DNA of 64,000 bases from Delphinapterus leucas (Eukaryota > Chordata > Mammalia > Artiodactyla > Monodontidae). Shown here one piece after another: positions 12,371 to 23,329 of this stretch. The stretch is taken from the NCBI RefSeq assembly GCF_002288925.2, contig NW_022098043.1:8895554-8959553 (forward strand), in the 5' to 3' direction. The notes under the pieces are model-generated. The model had not been told where the DNA came from, ran no database searches, and was given only the letters and a program-made list of their open reading frames with translations. The position numbers were made by a program, and so were the translations under genes. Position 1 is the stretch's first letter. Every line of letters starts with the position of its first letter.

Positions 12371-12861
12371 ACTCACAGCCCAGCAAGGGGGTCTGTCTTA
12401 GGTCTTAGATATCGAGGCCGGAAGGACCTCGCTTTTAGGCATCTCCCTGCCTGGTGGGTCCTGACACCTGGAAGTTTTGTAACAGGTCTTAGGTTAAATT
12501 TACAAATTTATCACAGACTGGTAAAATGTTGCCTTGTCCTTCACTGTCACCAAAGGCTATGAAGGCTTTGGGGATGTATTTGGAGGTGCCAGAGGGCCCA
12601 GCATTGTTGCGGGAATTCCCTTGTACTGTGATGTGCTGTGCCCGTGGTTGATAGTGTAGAGTGTGACCCTGTAAGAAGGAGCTGCCCTTGAGCTGGGTAG
12701 GGCAGGCAGGGATTTGGGGGGTTTCCACGTTGATTCGCACTGGCATCTGATATAAGAGCTCAGGAACCCAGGGAAGAAATGGGCCAGCTGCTTTGGTTGA
12801 CGCGTAAACACTGTGTTCTTCTTTTCCTCAAACCTCCCTTTGGATATAAGTTAAAAGGCAG

Positions 12862-13069
12862 GGGCTTCCCTGGTGGCGCAGTGGTTGAGAGTCGCCTGCC
12901 GATGCAGGGGACACGGGTCCGTGCCCCGGTCTGGGAAGATCCCACATGCCGCGGAGACTAGGCCTGTGAACCATGGCCGCTGAGCCTGCGTGTCCGGAGC
13001 CTGTGCTCCGCAACGGGAGAGGCCACAACAGTGAGAGGCCCGCGACCCGCAAAAAAAAAAAAAAAAAAG
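12862..13069 (+). mobile_element. CHR-2-like SINE, sense
   Basis: ggcttccctggtggcgcagt head, a body ending gagaggccacaacagtgaga, then an A run. Short repeats AAAGGCAG lie at 12854-12861 and 13070-13077. Confidence 0.95.
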
Positions 13070-13077
13070 AAAGGCAG

Positions 13078-14020
13078 CACTGCCCTCTTGCAGATGAAAT
13101 ACTTAGGTTGATGGAGGCTTTGTCTCCTCCAAATCCCTTAAATCTTGCTGCTTTCCCACCACGACTTGTCCATTTGTGCTGTTTGCAGTTTGGACCCAGG
13201 CTCTCCCCCACACCTCTGGAAGCCATGTGCATCGTGTTATTGGCGGAAACCCGTGGCCAAATGTTACGAATTTCATCCAGGCCATCTTATAACTCAGCTT
13301 GGGGGAAGGTTTACGTGAATTGGCTGCTTCTGCTCTGAGAAAGGGAGGATACTTTTCTCAGCCTTCGTCAATGAACATGTGGATGATGTTTTTTTCAAAA
13401 AAAAAAAAAATTCTTTAACTCTTCTTTGGAATATAGGGACACTCTGCTTTAATCATCTTTGACTTTGGTGAAAGGCTTCTTGAATTTCTTGTGCCATTGA
13501 GGTAGAAGTGGACAGCATGCACGACATCCACTGAAGACGTCTCAGGATCTCCCCTACTTCTGTGTACGAAGTGGAGGGATTAGTCCCTTGTTACATGAAG
13601 CCAGCCAGCGTCCTGCAGAGGCAGCAGCTATAGACATCTGTGAAACATCGATGATCAGACAATAGGTAATGGCACCTTGCAGATCTTCTGAAGGGGTCCA
13701 GGAAACCATCAACCAGAGAAACTCTCGGAAAAAGCCTCTACTGTTTTTGAGAAATCCACCCGTCAGTCATAGTGTTTGTGAGAATAGAGTCTGTGATGCA
13801 GGGGGACAGGAGATTTCAGAATTTGGTAGGAGGTAGAACTGTCCATAATTTGCCCAACCTGGAAGAAGAGACTTCCTGCCCCTGTCTGATTTTGTGAGCT
13901 AGCAAGTTGTTCTCCAAGTCATTTGAAATTAATTTTCTTTTAGTTTGGGTTGGTTAACATTCTCTAGAGATTGTTTGGTCACAGGAAGCAAAACATGTTT
14001 TGTTCTGTGTCCTTCTCTGT
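13078..14020. other. Intronic stretch, unassigned
   Basis: 13410-13860 has some coding-like phrases in reverse complement (WHKKFKKPFTKVKDD), followed by frequent stops. This may be a decayed retrocopy, but I cannot name a parent gene. Otherwise nothing was recognised. Confidence 0.4.
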
Positions 14021-14024
14021 TATT

Positions 14025-14140
14025 CAGTGCCCAGGATCTAGGACAAGTCGCTTAACCTTCTGAGCCTTGGTTTATTTATCTGTAAAGCTGGGGTAATAGT
14101 GCCCATCTCAAGGAGCTGTGTGACGCTTGCCCAAAAGCCA
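14025..14140 (+). repeat. MIR SINE fragment
   Basis: gacaagtcgcttaaccttct, gagccttggtttatttatct, gtaaagctggggtaatagtg. Confidence 0.72.
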
Positions 14141-14183
14141 CACATGCAGCGTCTGGTCCACAGTCGGCCCAGAAAGTAAGCTA

Positions 14184-14323
14184 GAGAAAAGAAAATGTTA
14201 TTAAGAAAATCGTAAGGAAAAGAAAATACACTTACAGTACAAAATATGTATTTATTGAAAAAAATCTGTGTATAAGCGGACTCACACAGTTCAAACCCAT
14301 ATCGTTCACGGGTCAACTGTGTA
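14184..14323 (-). mobile_element. Tigger/pogo-type DNA transposon relic (MER8-like)
   Basis: gttattaagaaaatcgtaag, a tatgtatttattgaaaaaaa stretch, and the end cgttcacgggtcaactgtg resemble the Tigger-derived terminus usually written caactgacccttgaacaac in the other orientation. Subfamily from memory only. Confidence 0.55.
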
Positions 14324-14499
14324 AGTATTCTTAACGATGCCATTGTTAATTCTAATATACAGTTTTATTTTAAATTGTATTTTTAAAAAAAGTAAATCCA
14401 GTCCCATTCTTCACTTTTGACTTACAGTTAAACTGTAAGCAGATGGAAAGCGCTAAACTGTATATTAAATAGATTTGTTTTCTGGTCCTGGCTCATGTT

Positions 14500-14915
14500 T
14501 AGTTATATGGTAGGTTTTAATTAGTTATGGATAAGTCTGGGCCTCAGTTTTCCTCATTAAAGAAAAAAAAAAAAGAGGACTTCCCTGGTGGCGCAGTGGT
14601 TAAGAATCCACCTGCCAATGCAGGGGACGCGGGTTTGAGCCCTGGTCCGGGAAGATCCCACATGCCGCGGAGCAACTAAGCCCACGAGCCGCAACTACTG
14701 AGCCCACGTGCTGCAACTACTGAAGCCCGTATGCCTAGAGCCCGCGCACCGCAACAAAGAGTAGCCCCCGCTCGCTGCAACTAGAGAAAGCCCTCACGCA
14801 GCAACGAAGACCCAATGCAGCCAAAATAAATAAATAATTTTTTTTTTAAAGTTGCCAATTAGATGGTTTCTAAGATCCCCTTCAGCTTAACATTTCTGTG
14901 ATTCTGTTTTAAAAT
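14500..14915 (+). repeat. MIR-type element split by a CHR SINE
   Basis: ctgggcctcagttttcctca before the SINE joins ttagatggtttctaagatcc and catttctgtgattctgtttt after it, which is MIR order. Confidence 0.6.
14577..14838 (+). mobile_element. CHR-type SINE, long class, sense
   Basis: ggacttccctggtggcgcag through gcaactactgaagcccgtat and caactagagaaagccctcac to an (AAAT)n tail. Confidence 0.94.
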
Positions 14916-14929
14916 CTGGAGAGGTAGAG

Positions 14930-16530
14930 GGGAGCACACCCAAGATAAAATGCTCCAGTTCACCCAGCTGGCCTGTTAGCAGAGCCAGGAAGAGTGCGTG
15001 GGAAATCTGGCAGACGGAGATCCATCCGGAGCCGTGGATGTGTCCGCTGTCATCTCACCTGGGGTGTTTCCCCGGGTAGACTCATCACCGCTGCTTTGTA
15101 TGGCAGAGTCATAAAGAGCAGGCGGCGCTTGCCTTCAGGTTGGTGCTGATTGGGAACCGAGTTTCCATGCGTAGAACGGGTCATCAAGCTTTCTGAGGTA
15201 CTGGCGGGGCTCGATAGAGGTGGAGGATGCCGGAGGGAAGGGGCATCTCTGCTCCCAGGGGAGGTAGAAGACCCCAAAATACACTGCTCACCTTGCTCCG
15301 AGCAGTGACTTCTTGAGCGGTTAGAATGTGCTTGCACCGTTGTGCCTCCTTCAGGACCCCGGTTGGCTAACTCGTCATTGAGAGTTTTCGCCGTTCCACC
15401 AAACTCACCAGGTAAACTTTGTCCCTGCAGAGAAGCCATTCCTGGTTCTGCAGTTACAGATTTGGGGAATGTAAACATTGAATGAGTTATCTGAAACCGT
15501 TTTAGTCCTCAGCCCGTAGCAGAGATAGAGCTCCACCTCCTGAGTGATTCATTTTGGATCCTCCACTCCCTGAAGGGACGTGTAAGGGAAAAATCAGCGG
15601 ATGGCTGTTGTAGTGTTTGACACGGAGCCTGAATGTAGGTTGCTAAGTTTTGCTCCAGAATAAATATATCTTGGAAATTCTCATTGCTTGATAGGGAGTC
15701 AAGGTAATTTTGGGGTCTCTGCTAGGACGGTCCCATTTGTACGTTTCTGATGGCCTCAGCTGGGCTTGGGAACACCGGTAACTAGGGAGAAGGCGAAATG
15801 GCGGGAATATTTCTTGGTGCCATTCCGGACTGGAGATGGGTCAGAGGACTTTGGAAAGAAGGCCAAACAAGGAGAGGATAGTACAGAACAGAAAAAGAGG
15901 GGGCGGAGGATCTTCTGTGGGTGAATATGGGCTTTGGGCAGCTCTTACTACTGTTTTCTGCCCAGGAGTTGTGTCCCTTCTCCCACTCTGGTTGTAGGGG
16001 AGCCGTGCACTCCTCGTAAACAGAGCGCGGTTGCTGTGAGTGGGGGAGAGTTGTGGCGTCTGCTCTCCTTTGCTGGTAATGACTTGGAAACTGAAATAAC
16101 ACTCCGCCTGCCTTTCTAGAGACTCCTGGTAGCCTAAATGGAAAACTTGTGTCAAATGAGCAAAAAATCAGGGAGGAAAGGGCCCTTGAGCACCCAAAAA
16201 CTATTTTGTTAAAGTTCTAGCAGATACGCCATGTGCTTCAATCCTGGGAGAGCTCCTGGCGCTTGTAGAGGACGCCCTGTGGGGATGCCCTCGAGGGTCA
16301 GATGCTGCGCCACACACCTCACCTCATTCCCAGTGGCCCCGCAGGGTGGAGCATTGTTAGGCCCATGTTTTAAGGTTTGAAAAACTGAAGCTCCAGGGGA
16401 TTAAGTGATGACTTGCTTACTTCCACCCTGCAGGTTAAGTGGAAGAATAGGAACTTTTATTATTGGATCACGTCTGTGCCTTTACAGGCTTAGACTTCTT
16501 TGAGAAAAGGATGAAAGCTGTGGGCCCTTA
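14930..16530. other. Repeat-poor intronic stretch
   Basis: No repeat family was recognised. The 142-residue frame at 15050-15478 (-) lacks family features and overlaps other frames, so it is not called. Confidence 0.5.
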
Positions 16531-16535
16531 ACCTT

Positions 16536-16538
<3 letters not shown>

Positions 16539-16586
<48 letters not shown>
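16539..16586. repeat. (AC)24 microsatellite
   Basis: 48 uninterrupted bases of AC dinucleotide. Long pure runs of this kind are usually length-polymorphic. Confidence 0.98.
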
Positions 16587-16588
<2 letters not shown>

Positions 16589-16971
16589 CTACACTGTCAA
16601 GGTGCTCACAAACTGTGGGACTATGACTCTGGACCCCAATTTATGAATCTGTGATTTATTCCTTCTCTCAAAGTTGGGGCTTTTCCCGTGTTCTTTTGTT
16701 TCTTTTTGTTTTTAACAAATAGGCTTCTAATTTCCTAATCCATAGCAGATTAGATGAGGGAGTGTAGCTGATGGCCTGTCCAAGAGGTAGAAAAATTTAA
16801 AACACAGACACAGGGCCATGTTCCAGGAATGGGCACTCCTAACGGTGTCCTTGGCCAGTGAAAAGTGGTATGACTGTGTTCATTGCATTGTCCTCTGTGT
16901 AAAAACATGGACCTTATAATACATTTAAGAGGGAGTCCCATCTTTTAGGATTAATAGAAAGTTGGTACATT

Positions 16972-17135
16972 TGTGCCTCAGTATATCCACGGGGGATTGG
17001 TTCCAGGACCCTCTGCAGAGACCAAAATCCAAGGACACTCAAGTCCCTTATATAAAATGTCATAGAACAATGATTACAGTCGGCCCTCTGTATCCGAGGG
17101 TTTCGCATCCCTGGAGACAGAGGGCCAGCTGTGCT
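16972..17135. mobile_element. Tigger1/MER2-like DNA transposon relic
   Basis: tccacgggggattggttcca and caaggacactcaagtccctt, then tatataaaatgtcatagaac, are MER2-like. They are followed by a second terminus, cagtcggccctctgtatccg, and its inverse acagagggccagctg. It looks like two shortened or joined ends. Confidence 0.65.
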
Positions 17136-17254
17136 TTGCTTATCTGGAAGAGGTCACTGGGAGGAGTGCCCCGTGCCTCTGTGATAATGGGATAGCTCTA
17201 AATATAGAGTAGGACGGTGCAGTCCTTCTTTCTTGCATCTTTTTCTATCTGTCT

Positions 17255-17360
17255 TCTTCCCTGGGTCACGAGCTCCTGGAGGGCAGGGACCACGTCTCAG
17301 TAGTTCAGCTCTGTGTGCCCAGTGCCTCCACGTCACCCAGCAGTTGACTGAATCAAGTGG
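17255..17360 (+). repeat. L2 3' end
   Basis: cgagctcctggagggcaggg, accacgtctcagtagttcag, gtgtgcccagtgcctccacg: the usual L2 3' wording. Confidence 0.65.
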
Positions 17361-17397
17361 AAAGATGGCATGGGTGTAGTAGCAACCTCTCATCATG

Positions 17398-17545
17398 ATA
17401 CAGGATCAAGTGCTGATTCTGCCACTGACTGTGTGACCCTGCACAACTTTCTCTGAACCTCATTAGCTGTCTGTAAAATGATGGGGCAGGGCTTAGATAA
17501 ACTTGAAAAGTATATCCGGACCTAAATTTCTGTGATCTGGCAGAT
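17398..17545 (+). repeat. MIR SINE fragment
   Basis: gctgattctgccactgactg, gtgtgaccctgcacaacttt, ctgtaaaatgatggggcagg. Confidence 0.7.
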
Positions 17546-17585
17546 TTTTTTTTGACCCAGAATTTTATTGTGTCAACAACCTGGT

Positions 17586-17732
17586 TTTCTTTTCTTTCTT
17601 TCTTTTTTTTTTTTTTTTTTTTTGGCCATGCCATGCAGCTTGCAGGATCTTAGTTCCCCGACCAGGGATTGAACCAGGGCCCGTGGCGGTGAAAATGCTG
17701 AGTCCTAACCACTGGACAGCCAGGGAACTCCC
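17586..17732 (-). mobile_element. CHR-type SINE, short class, antisense
   Basis: Long T run, ggccatgccatgcagcttgc, ccccgaccagggattgaacc, cactggacagccagggaact. A CTGGCAGA word occurs right after it and about 50 bases before its tail, suggesting the duplication spans a longer 3' tail. Confidence 0.9.
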
Positions 17733-17879
17733 CTGGCAGAATTTTTTTTTTAAAGCAGAGACTCGTAAAGTGATTGTTTTCACAGTGCTCAAAACCACAT
17801 TAACCCAAGGCACTGAATTAATTCACCTTGAAATGGTTAATTTTATGTTGAAGATGACCTTGGCCCAGCTGTGATGATA

Positions 17880-18480
17880 TACAGTGGACCCCAAAAGGTA
17901 AAAGGAGGCTTGATCTGCCAAATGGGCTTTCACTGTGGTTTTGATTAACTTGGTATAGGGTTTTGGATTTTCCCATGGGAAGGAAAGTCATCCCAAGGGA
18001 ACGCTTGTGTTTGTGTTTGGTGAGCCATCAGCCTCTATGTGCTGCTGTCATCGCTGTGTCCCTTCCAGAAGATTCAACCAGAGGACACTCAGTCAGTGGA
18101 AGAAACACTTACCTTTTTATTAATCCAAACTGTGCAGTTTTCCAGAGTGACCTACAGATGAGTGGTTGGCTGGGCTGGCCTGTGAATCTTCCCCAAATGG
18201 CCCCCAGGACAAACTTTTCCTGAGCCACATGGCAGAAAACAGATTCAACTATTAAACAAAGTTGCTTGTTGGGTCACAGATTATACAAGACAAACCATGG
18301 TTAGATTAGACTCCATAAATTTGTGATAAATCAGCCCGGGCTCCAGTGAAGTTTACCTTTGTGTTGTCTGTGAAGTATTTTCTAAGCCTCCTGGGAATGT
18401 AAACGAGTGAAGGCCTTGATGAATTTAAGAACAAACTGTGAAGGCCTTGAAGCTTTGGTTGGTTGTTTATGTATAGACAG
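17880..18480. other. Intronic stretch without recognised repeats
   Basis: Nothing assignable. It contains the palindromic aaccatggtt near 18294 and a repeated word gtgaaggccttga at about 18408 and 18438. Confidence 0.45.
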
Positions 18481-18493
18481 ATGCTATGATCTG

Positions 18494-18799
18494 GGGACTT
18501 CCCTGGTGGCTAAGAATCTGCCTGCCAATGCAGAGGACACGGGTTCGAGCCCTGGTCCGGAAAGATCCCACATGCCGCGGAGCAACTAAGCCCGTGTGCC
18601 ACAACTACTGAGCCTGCGCTCTAGAGTCTGTGCGCCTAGAGCCCGTGCTCTGCAACAAGAGAGGCCACCGCAATGAGAAGCCCGCGCACCGCAACAAAGA
18701 GTAGCCCCGGCTCGCCGCAACTAGAGAAAGCCCGCGCACAGCAACGAAGCCCCAACGCAGCCAAAAATAGAAATAAATAAATAAATTTTTAAAAAAAAA
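18494..18799 (+). mobile_element. CHR-type SINE, long class, sense
   Basis: cttccctggtggctaagaat head lacking the usual gcgcagtgg block, then gcaactaagcccgtgtgcca, gagaggccaccgcaatgaga and caactagagaaagcccgcgc. TGATCTG repeats flank it (18487-18493, 18804-18810). Confidence 0.92.
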
Positions 18800-18810
18800 G
18801 TACTGATCTG

Positions 18811-20600
18811 CCTCAGCCAGTCACTAGAGCAGGCCACGTAGGACTTATGCTCGGAAAGCCAAGTGGTTTGAGTTACTGCTTGTCCTTGAAATTACAAACA
18901 CTATTTTAAAAGGACACACACAAACATACACACGCCAGCGAGGCTGCAGCATCATCTTCTAGCAGGTGGTCCCCACTGGAAAACTTAGTCATCTCAGACT
19001 TCTCATTTCTAGTAGGTGCCCTTGGCTTGTCTATCCTGCCTCTTAAAGTCTTTGACCCTCCCGTCCTCTCCAGCCCTACAGCCAGAGCCCTGGTTGCTTT
19101 GGAGGCCCCTCTTCTGACCCTCTTGCCCCCAAAACCTAGTGACTTAAAATAACAGTAAGCCTCACATTATGCATCTCCAGTGGTTTTGGGGGGCCAGGAA
19201 CTCAGGAGAGCCTTGGCTGGCTGGTTCTGGCCTGGGGTCCCGGGCTGCTGCAGTCAGACAGCTGAGGCTGGAGCACGGGGCTGGCCGGGCGGCTCACTTG
19301 AGAGTCACAGGGTCTCTTCACGTGGCTTTTCCACCTGGGCTCCGTAGCTCTTCCTTACATCAAGGCCGCCTCAGGGCAGTTGTTGCGCTGTCGCCGCTGG
19401 GGGCTTCAGGCGTGGGTGTTCACCAAGCAAGGTGGAAGATGATGCTCTTTTCTGGCTCAGAAGTGACAGAGGTGAATCCTGCTATTCTGTGTTGATAAAA
19501 GCAGTCACAAAACTCTCCCCATTCCAAGGGGAGGGGACGCGGACTCCACCTCTCAGTGGAGGAATGACAGTCACGTTATAACGGGGCGAGGGGGTGGGAG
19601 AGCTTGCTAAGGAACCGTAATCCGCTTCACCTTCTACAACACGACAGTATTCCTCTCAGTCCTCTGTGGGAAAATCTTCCGGGGCTCCTAATCCCTTCTG
19701 GAGAAGCACATTTTAAACTTTTAAAGGCCAAGCAAGCTGTACCTATAAAGTCGACAAACGCAAGGCGGCTGGGAGCACCGAGGCTTTGTCCCCAGGCCTT
19801 GGAGCTCCGCGGAGCCCGGAGCCTGCTGAGGGCACCGCTGCCCTCAGAGGGAGGGCTTGGCTGTAACCTAGCCTTGCTGTGGGCCCTGCACCAGGGCCAC
19901 ACCCCACTGCGTTGCCTTTCTCCGAGCGCGCCTCGGCTCTCCTGGCCTCCCCTCATCTCACTGCGCCTGCTGCCTCCGTGTCTGCCCGGGGCACCCCTGC
20001 TTAGCCCGTGATAACCGGTGCATGTACCCCCTCTTCTGAGGCATCTTTTGCAGTTCCCTGTACCACTCATATGGACCTTTGTGAAACGTTTTTCATTTTT
20101 GTGGATTGGTGTGTTTATTGTATCAAGCTTTTTTGAGTTTATTGCAGGTTGGGACATGTCCTGCTCTCTGCATCCCCGCCTGGGGACTGAATAGCTGTTG
20201 TTAGGTGATGATTTCCAAATTAGCCTCTGCCTTTTTAGTTCATTGAGTAGGCCAAGTTTCACAGCTCTGCAAATTGCTGGCAACACTACCCAGTGTCTGA
20301 AAATTCCTTAGTAGATTTTTTAAGCTGTAGTGTTTTATTTGATTTCTTATTCTGAAAAATTGTTCTAGTCTGTATTAACAGTTGTTTTACTTGTTGTCAT
20401 TTTTAAGCAGTTTGTGTGTTTCTTCCAGTCATGTGAAAAAGGAACAGAAAGTGAAACATTCCCCAGCTCAGTTTATATTCTGAAAAAACACAACCAAAAA
20501 TCTAAACCGACACCTTGAAGCCTCACCAGCTTAAAGCAGGGGAGCTGTCCCCTCCGTATTCTGACATCCTAACAAGGACTCATCTTCTGTCTTTTTCTGT
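18811..20600. other. Intronic stretch with a possible ancient repeat
   Basis: 19140-19575 resembles a widespread old mammalian element that begins gtgacttaaaataacag and ends near aaggggaggggacgcg; I cannot name the family. 19740-20000 is GC-rich. The 219-residue frame at 19627-20286 (-) has no recognisable domain. Confidence 0.4.
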
Positions 20601-20601
20601 A

Positions 20602-20725
20602 TAGATTTTGACTACACCATAAGTTCCTGGAGACAGGGACTTCATTATGTTAACCATTCAGCGTCAAAAACAGTGCTTGTTACCTAGGAAACCCTCAAAT
20701 AATTATTGAATGACTAATTGAATGG
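20602..20725 (+). repeat. L2 3' end
   Basis: accataagttcctggagaca, gggacttcattatgttaacc, aattattgaatgactaattg. Confidence 0.65.
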
Positions 20726-20767
20726 GCAGAGAATTATGGAGAGTGAAGTGAAATGGTCATTCTTTTC

Positions 20768-21078
20768 TTCCCCTAAATTTTATTTATTTATTTATTTATT
20801 TATTTATTTGGCTTCATCGGGTCTTAGTTGTGGCAGGTGGGATCTTTCGTTGCAGTGCCCGGGCTCTTCGTTGCAGTGTGCGGGCTTCTCTCTGATTGTG
20901 GCGTGCGAGCTCCAGAGTGCATGGGTTCAGTAGTTGCAGCATGCGAGCTCAGTAGTTTTGGCGCTACGGCTTAGTTGCCCCGCGGCCTGTGGGATCTTAG
21001 TTCCCCGACCAGGGATTGAACCCTCGTCCCCTACATTGGGAGGTGGATTCTTAACCACTGGACCACCAGGGAAGTACA
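20768..21078 (-). mobile_element. CHR-type SINE, long class, antisense, with 10-bp TSD
   Basis: (TTTA)n tail, then ggcttcatcgggtcttagtt to cactggaccaccagggaagt. TCATTCTTTT repeats lie at 20758-20767 and 21079-21088. Confidence 0.95.
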
Positions 21079-21384
21079 TCATTCTTTTACTATTTACCTT
21101 TCAACCTGGAAAACGCCACCCATGGAAGGTGGAACTGGGAAAGCTTGTTTTATGAGGGAAGTGTCTAGGATCAGTTAGGGTTTCAAAGGAGCCATCACGT
21201 GGAGAGCCCTTGGTCATGGGGTGGCAGTATACAAAATAATGGAAAGCCGGGAAATCCTAGGAATATAATTGATACGTGAAGAAGTGCACATCAGTGTATT
21301 GTGAGCTATGTCTCATCTCTGCAGCTTCTATGTCCCATTGCTCTAGACATCACACTTGCCTCATATGATCATATGCCTCACATG

Positions 21385-21497
21385 ATAAGCTCTTTTGTGG
21401 ATGGTTCCTTGAGGGTCAGGACTAGGTTTCATTCACTGGGCCTGATTCAGGGCCTGGCCAATGGCCGGCACTCAAGGCTTGGTTGTTGAATTGAAAC
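21385..21497 (+). repeat. L2 3' end
   Basis: gttccttgagggtcaggact, cagggcctggccaatggccg, gcactcaaggcttggttgtt. Confidence 0.65.
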
Positions 21498-21784
21498 CTA
21501 GTTGTTGGCCTGCAGGGGGCTGTTGAAGGGCAGGGTGGGTGTGGTGGGTGCATCTGCGCTTAGGCTGGGATACAGTGCACAGCCCACTAGAAGGACTCTT
21601 AGAGGCCCTCTCCCCAAATCCCAGACCATGAGGTTAAGTGAGCAGACTAGCTTGCACAGACATCCAGTGACAGGGCAAACTTTGGACTCTGAGCTCCTAA
21701 TTCCCAATTTCTGTCCTTGTTTGCTCTTGTTTGTATTTTTTTCTATTACCTTTAAAAAATATTAAGTGAAGTGAAACTGTGATA

Positions 21785-21995
21785 GTGAAACAGAGAGCTC
21801 AGAAATAAACCCATGCATATATGATCAATTAATTTATGACAGAGGAGGCAAGAATATACAATGGGGAAAGGACAGTCTCCTCAATAAATGGTGTTGGGAA
21901 AATTGGACAGCTACATGCAAAAGAATGAAACTGGACCCCAGTCTTACACAATACACAAATATCAACTCAAAAATATTTAGATCCTTGATAACTAT
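21785..21995 (+). mobile_element. L1 ORF2 fragment, sense
   Basis: caagaatatacaatggggaa, ctcctcaataaatggtgttg, gctacatgcaaaagaatgaa are the L1 ORF2 3' region. Short, truncated and non-functional. Confidence 0.85.
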
Positions 21996-22221
21996 AAAGG
22001 AACATATTAACATATATGTAAGTTTAAGCAACATGATATTATGAACATCCTTGAATCCATTATTCTGTGCAAGACTTAGACGAATAGCAACTTTCGTCTT
22101 CCCCTAGTGGCTTCTTGCCTTATAACTATTCTTCTCACTCTTCTGAATTTTGTATTTAACATTCTCTTGTCTTAGCTAATAAGAAAGAAAGCCTTGCTAT
22201 ATTGGTTTAAAATACAGACAT

Positions 22222-22264
22222 ACACACACACACGCACACTGTGCGTGTGTGTGTGTGTGTGTGT
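22222..22264. repeat. CA/TG palindromic microsatellite
   Basis: A CA run (22222-22238) faces a TG run (22240-22256 and beyond) across one unpaired base. The cgcaca and tgtgcg core makes the arms complementary for 17 bp. Confidence 0.93.
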
Positions 22265-22954
22265 ATCTAAATAACAGTTCAGGATTGCTGGGTTTTGAGC
22301 ATCCTAGGTAGTCCCCTTGGACTTGCTTCCCCTCCCCCACCATCATTCTCTTTCTGGGGCCACTCATGTTGTTGTACGTAGCTGTGGACCATCCATGTTT
22401 TCTTCATTCTCTTGTGCTATTTCCCGTTTGGGACCCTCAGGATTTGGGATGACCCCACCCCCACCCCCCAAGCCAAGGGCTCCAGTTAACTCTAATTTTA
22501 ACTTTTCACAAGCTGTCATTAAGCTTTCCCATGTTGCTTGGCTTATGGGAAGCTTTTAGTCACATTTTCTAATTTAATGCTAGTTAGACATCCTTAGCCT
22601 TAGAAATTTGTAGTGAATATTTCCTATTAAGATTGTTGGGATTAATGCAAAATACAAGTTAGACCATTTTGCAGTAGTATTTTAGTGCTTTCAACTCAAT
22701 CCAGTCAGAGGACTGTCCAGAAGGAAGCCTTCATGCTACCGGCACCCTTGGAGGGTGCGGCCGTGGTCAGCATATTGGGGTTGGGGGCATGTGAACAGGC
22801 TCCTTGGAAGGGTTAAAATAGTGTCTTTTCATGTTGATCTTTCTGGTCAAGTTATGACTTTCCTTTTCCTAGACTATAATACACACTCAGTTTCTAGTTA
22901 ATCCCTTCTGAACATCCCACTGTGTTCTGGATTAAAGATTCAGTGTAGAATTAC

Positions 22955-23262
22955 TTTATTGCTGGCGGGAATGGAAAATGGGACTGCCATTATGTATGCC
23001 TCCATATCGTTTTCCATGGTGGCTACACCAATTTACATTCCCACCAGAAGTGTAGGAGAGTCCCTTTTTCTCCACATCTTCACCAACATTTCTTGTTTCT
23101 GGTCTTTTTGGTGATGGCCATTCTGACATGTGTGGGGTGTTGTATCATTGTGGTTTTGATTTTCGTTTCTCTGATGTTTGGCGGTGTTGAGCATCTTTTC
23201 ATGTGCCTGTTGGCTATCTGTGTATCTTCTTGGGGGACTCTTGTTTTTTTTTTCTGATATTT
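22955..23262 (-). mobile_element. L1 ORF2 fragment, antisense
   Basis: cgttttccatggtggctaca, ccaatttacattcccaccag, ggtgatggccattctgacat, catcttttcatgtgcctgtt are antisense L1 ORF2. The first 40 bases (ttgctggcgggaatggaaaa) read in the opposite sense, giving an inverted junction. Confidence 0.87.
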
Positions 23263-23329
23263 AGTTGTAAAGCTAATTATATATTTTGAATATTTTGAAT
23301 ATTAAAAAAAAGATTCAGTCAAACTACTT

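Noticed and set aside
12862..13069. Possible tRNA genes
   Set aside because: The CHR heads derive from tRNA and keep B-box-like words, but they do not form a full cloverleaf with a proper acceptor stem.
13410..13860. Possible retrocopy on the minus strand
   Set aside because: Short coding-like phrases appear in different frames with many stops, and no parent gene, tail or duplication could be identified.
16539..16586. CRISPR-like or satellite array
   Set aside because: Simple dinucleotide repeat; no spacer structure anywhere in the window.
19627..20286. 219-residue open frame, minus strand
   Set aside because: GC-rich patch with no domain, no splice context and a competing plus-strand frame; likely chance.
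20768..21078. Ruminant origin of the sequence
   Set aside because: SINEs are CHR-type, with a cetacean-like short class and no Bov-tA, Bov-A2 or BovB seen.
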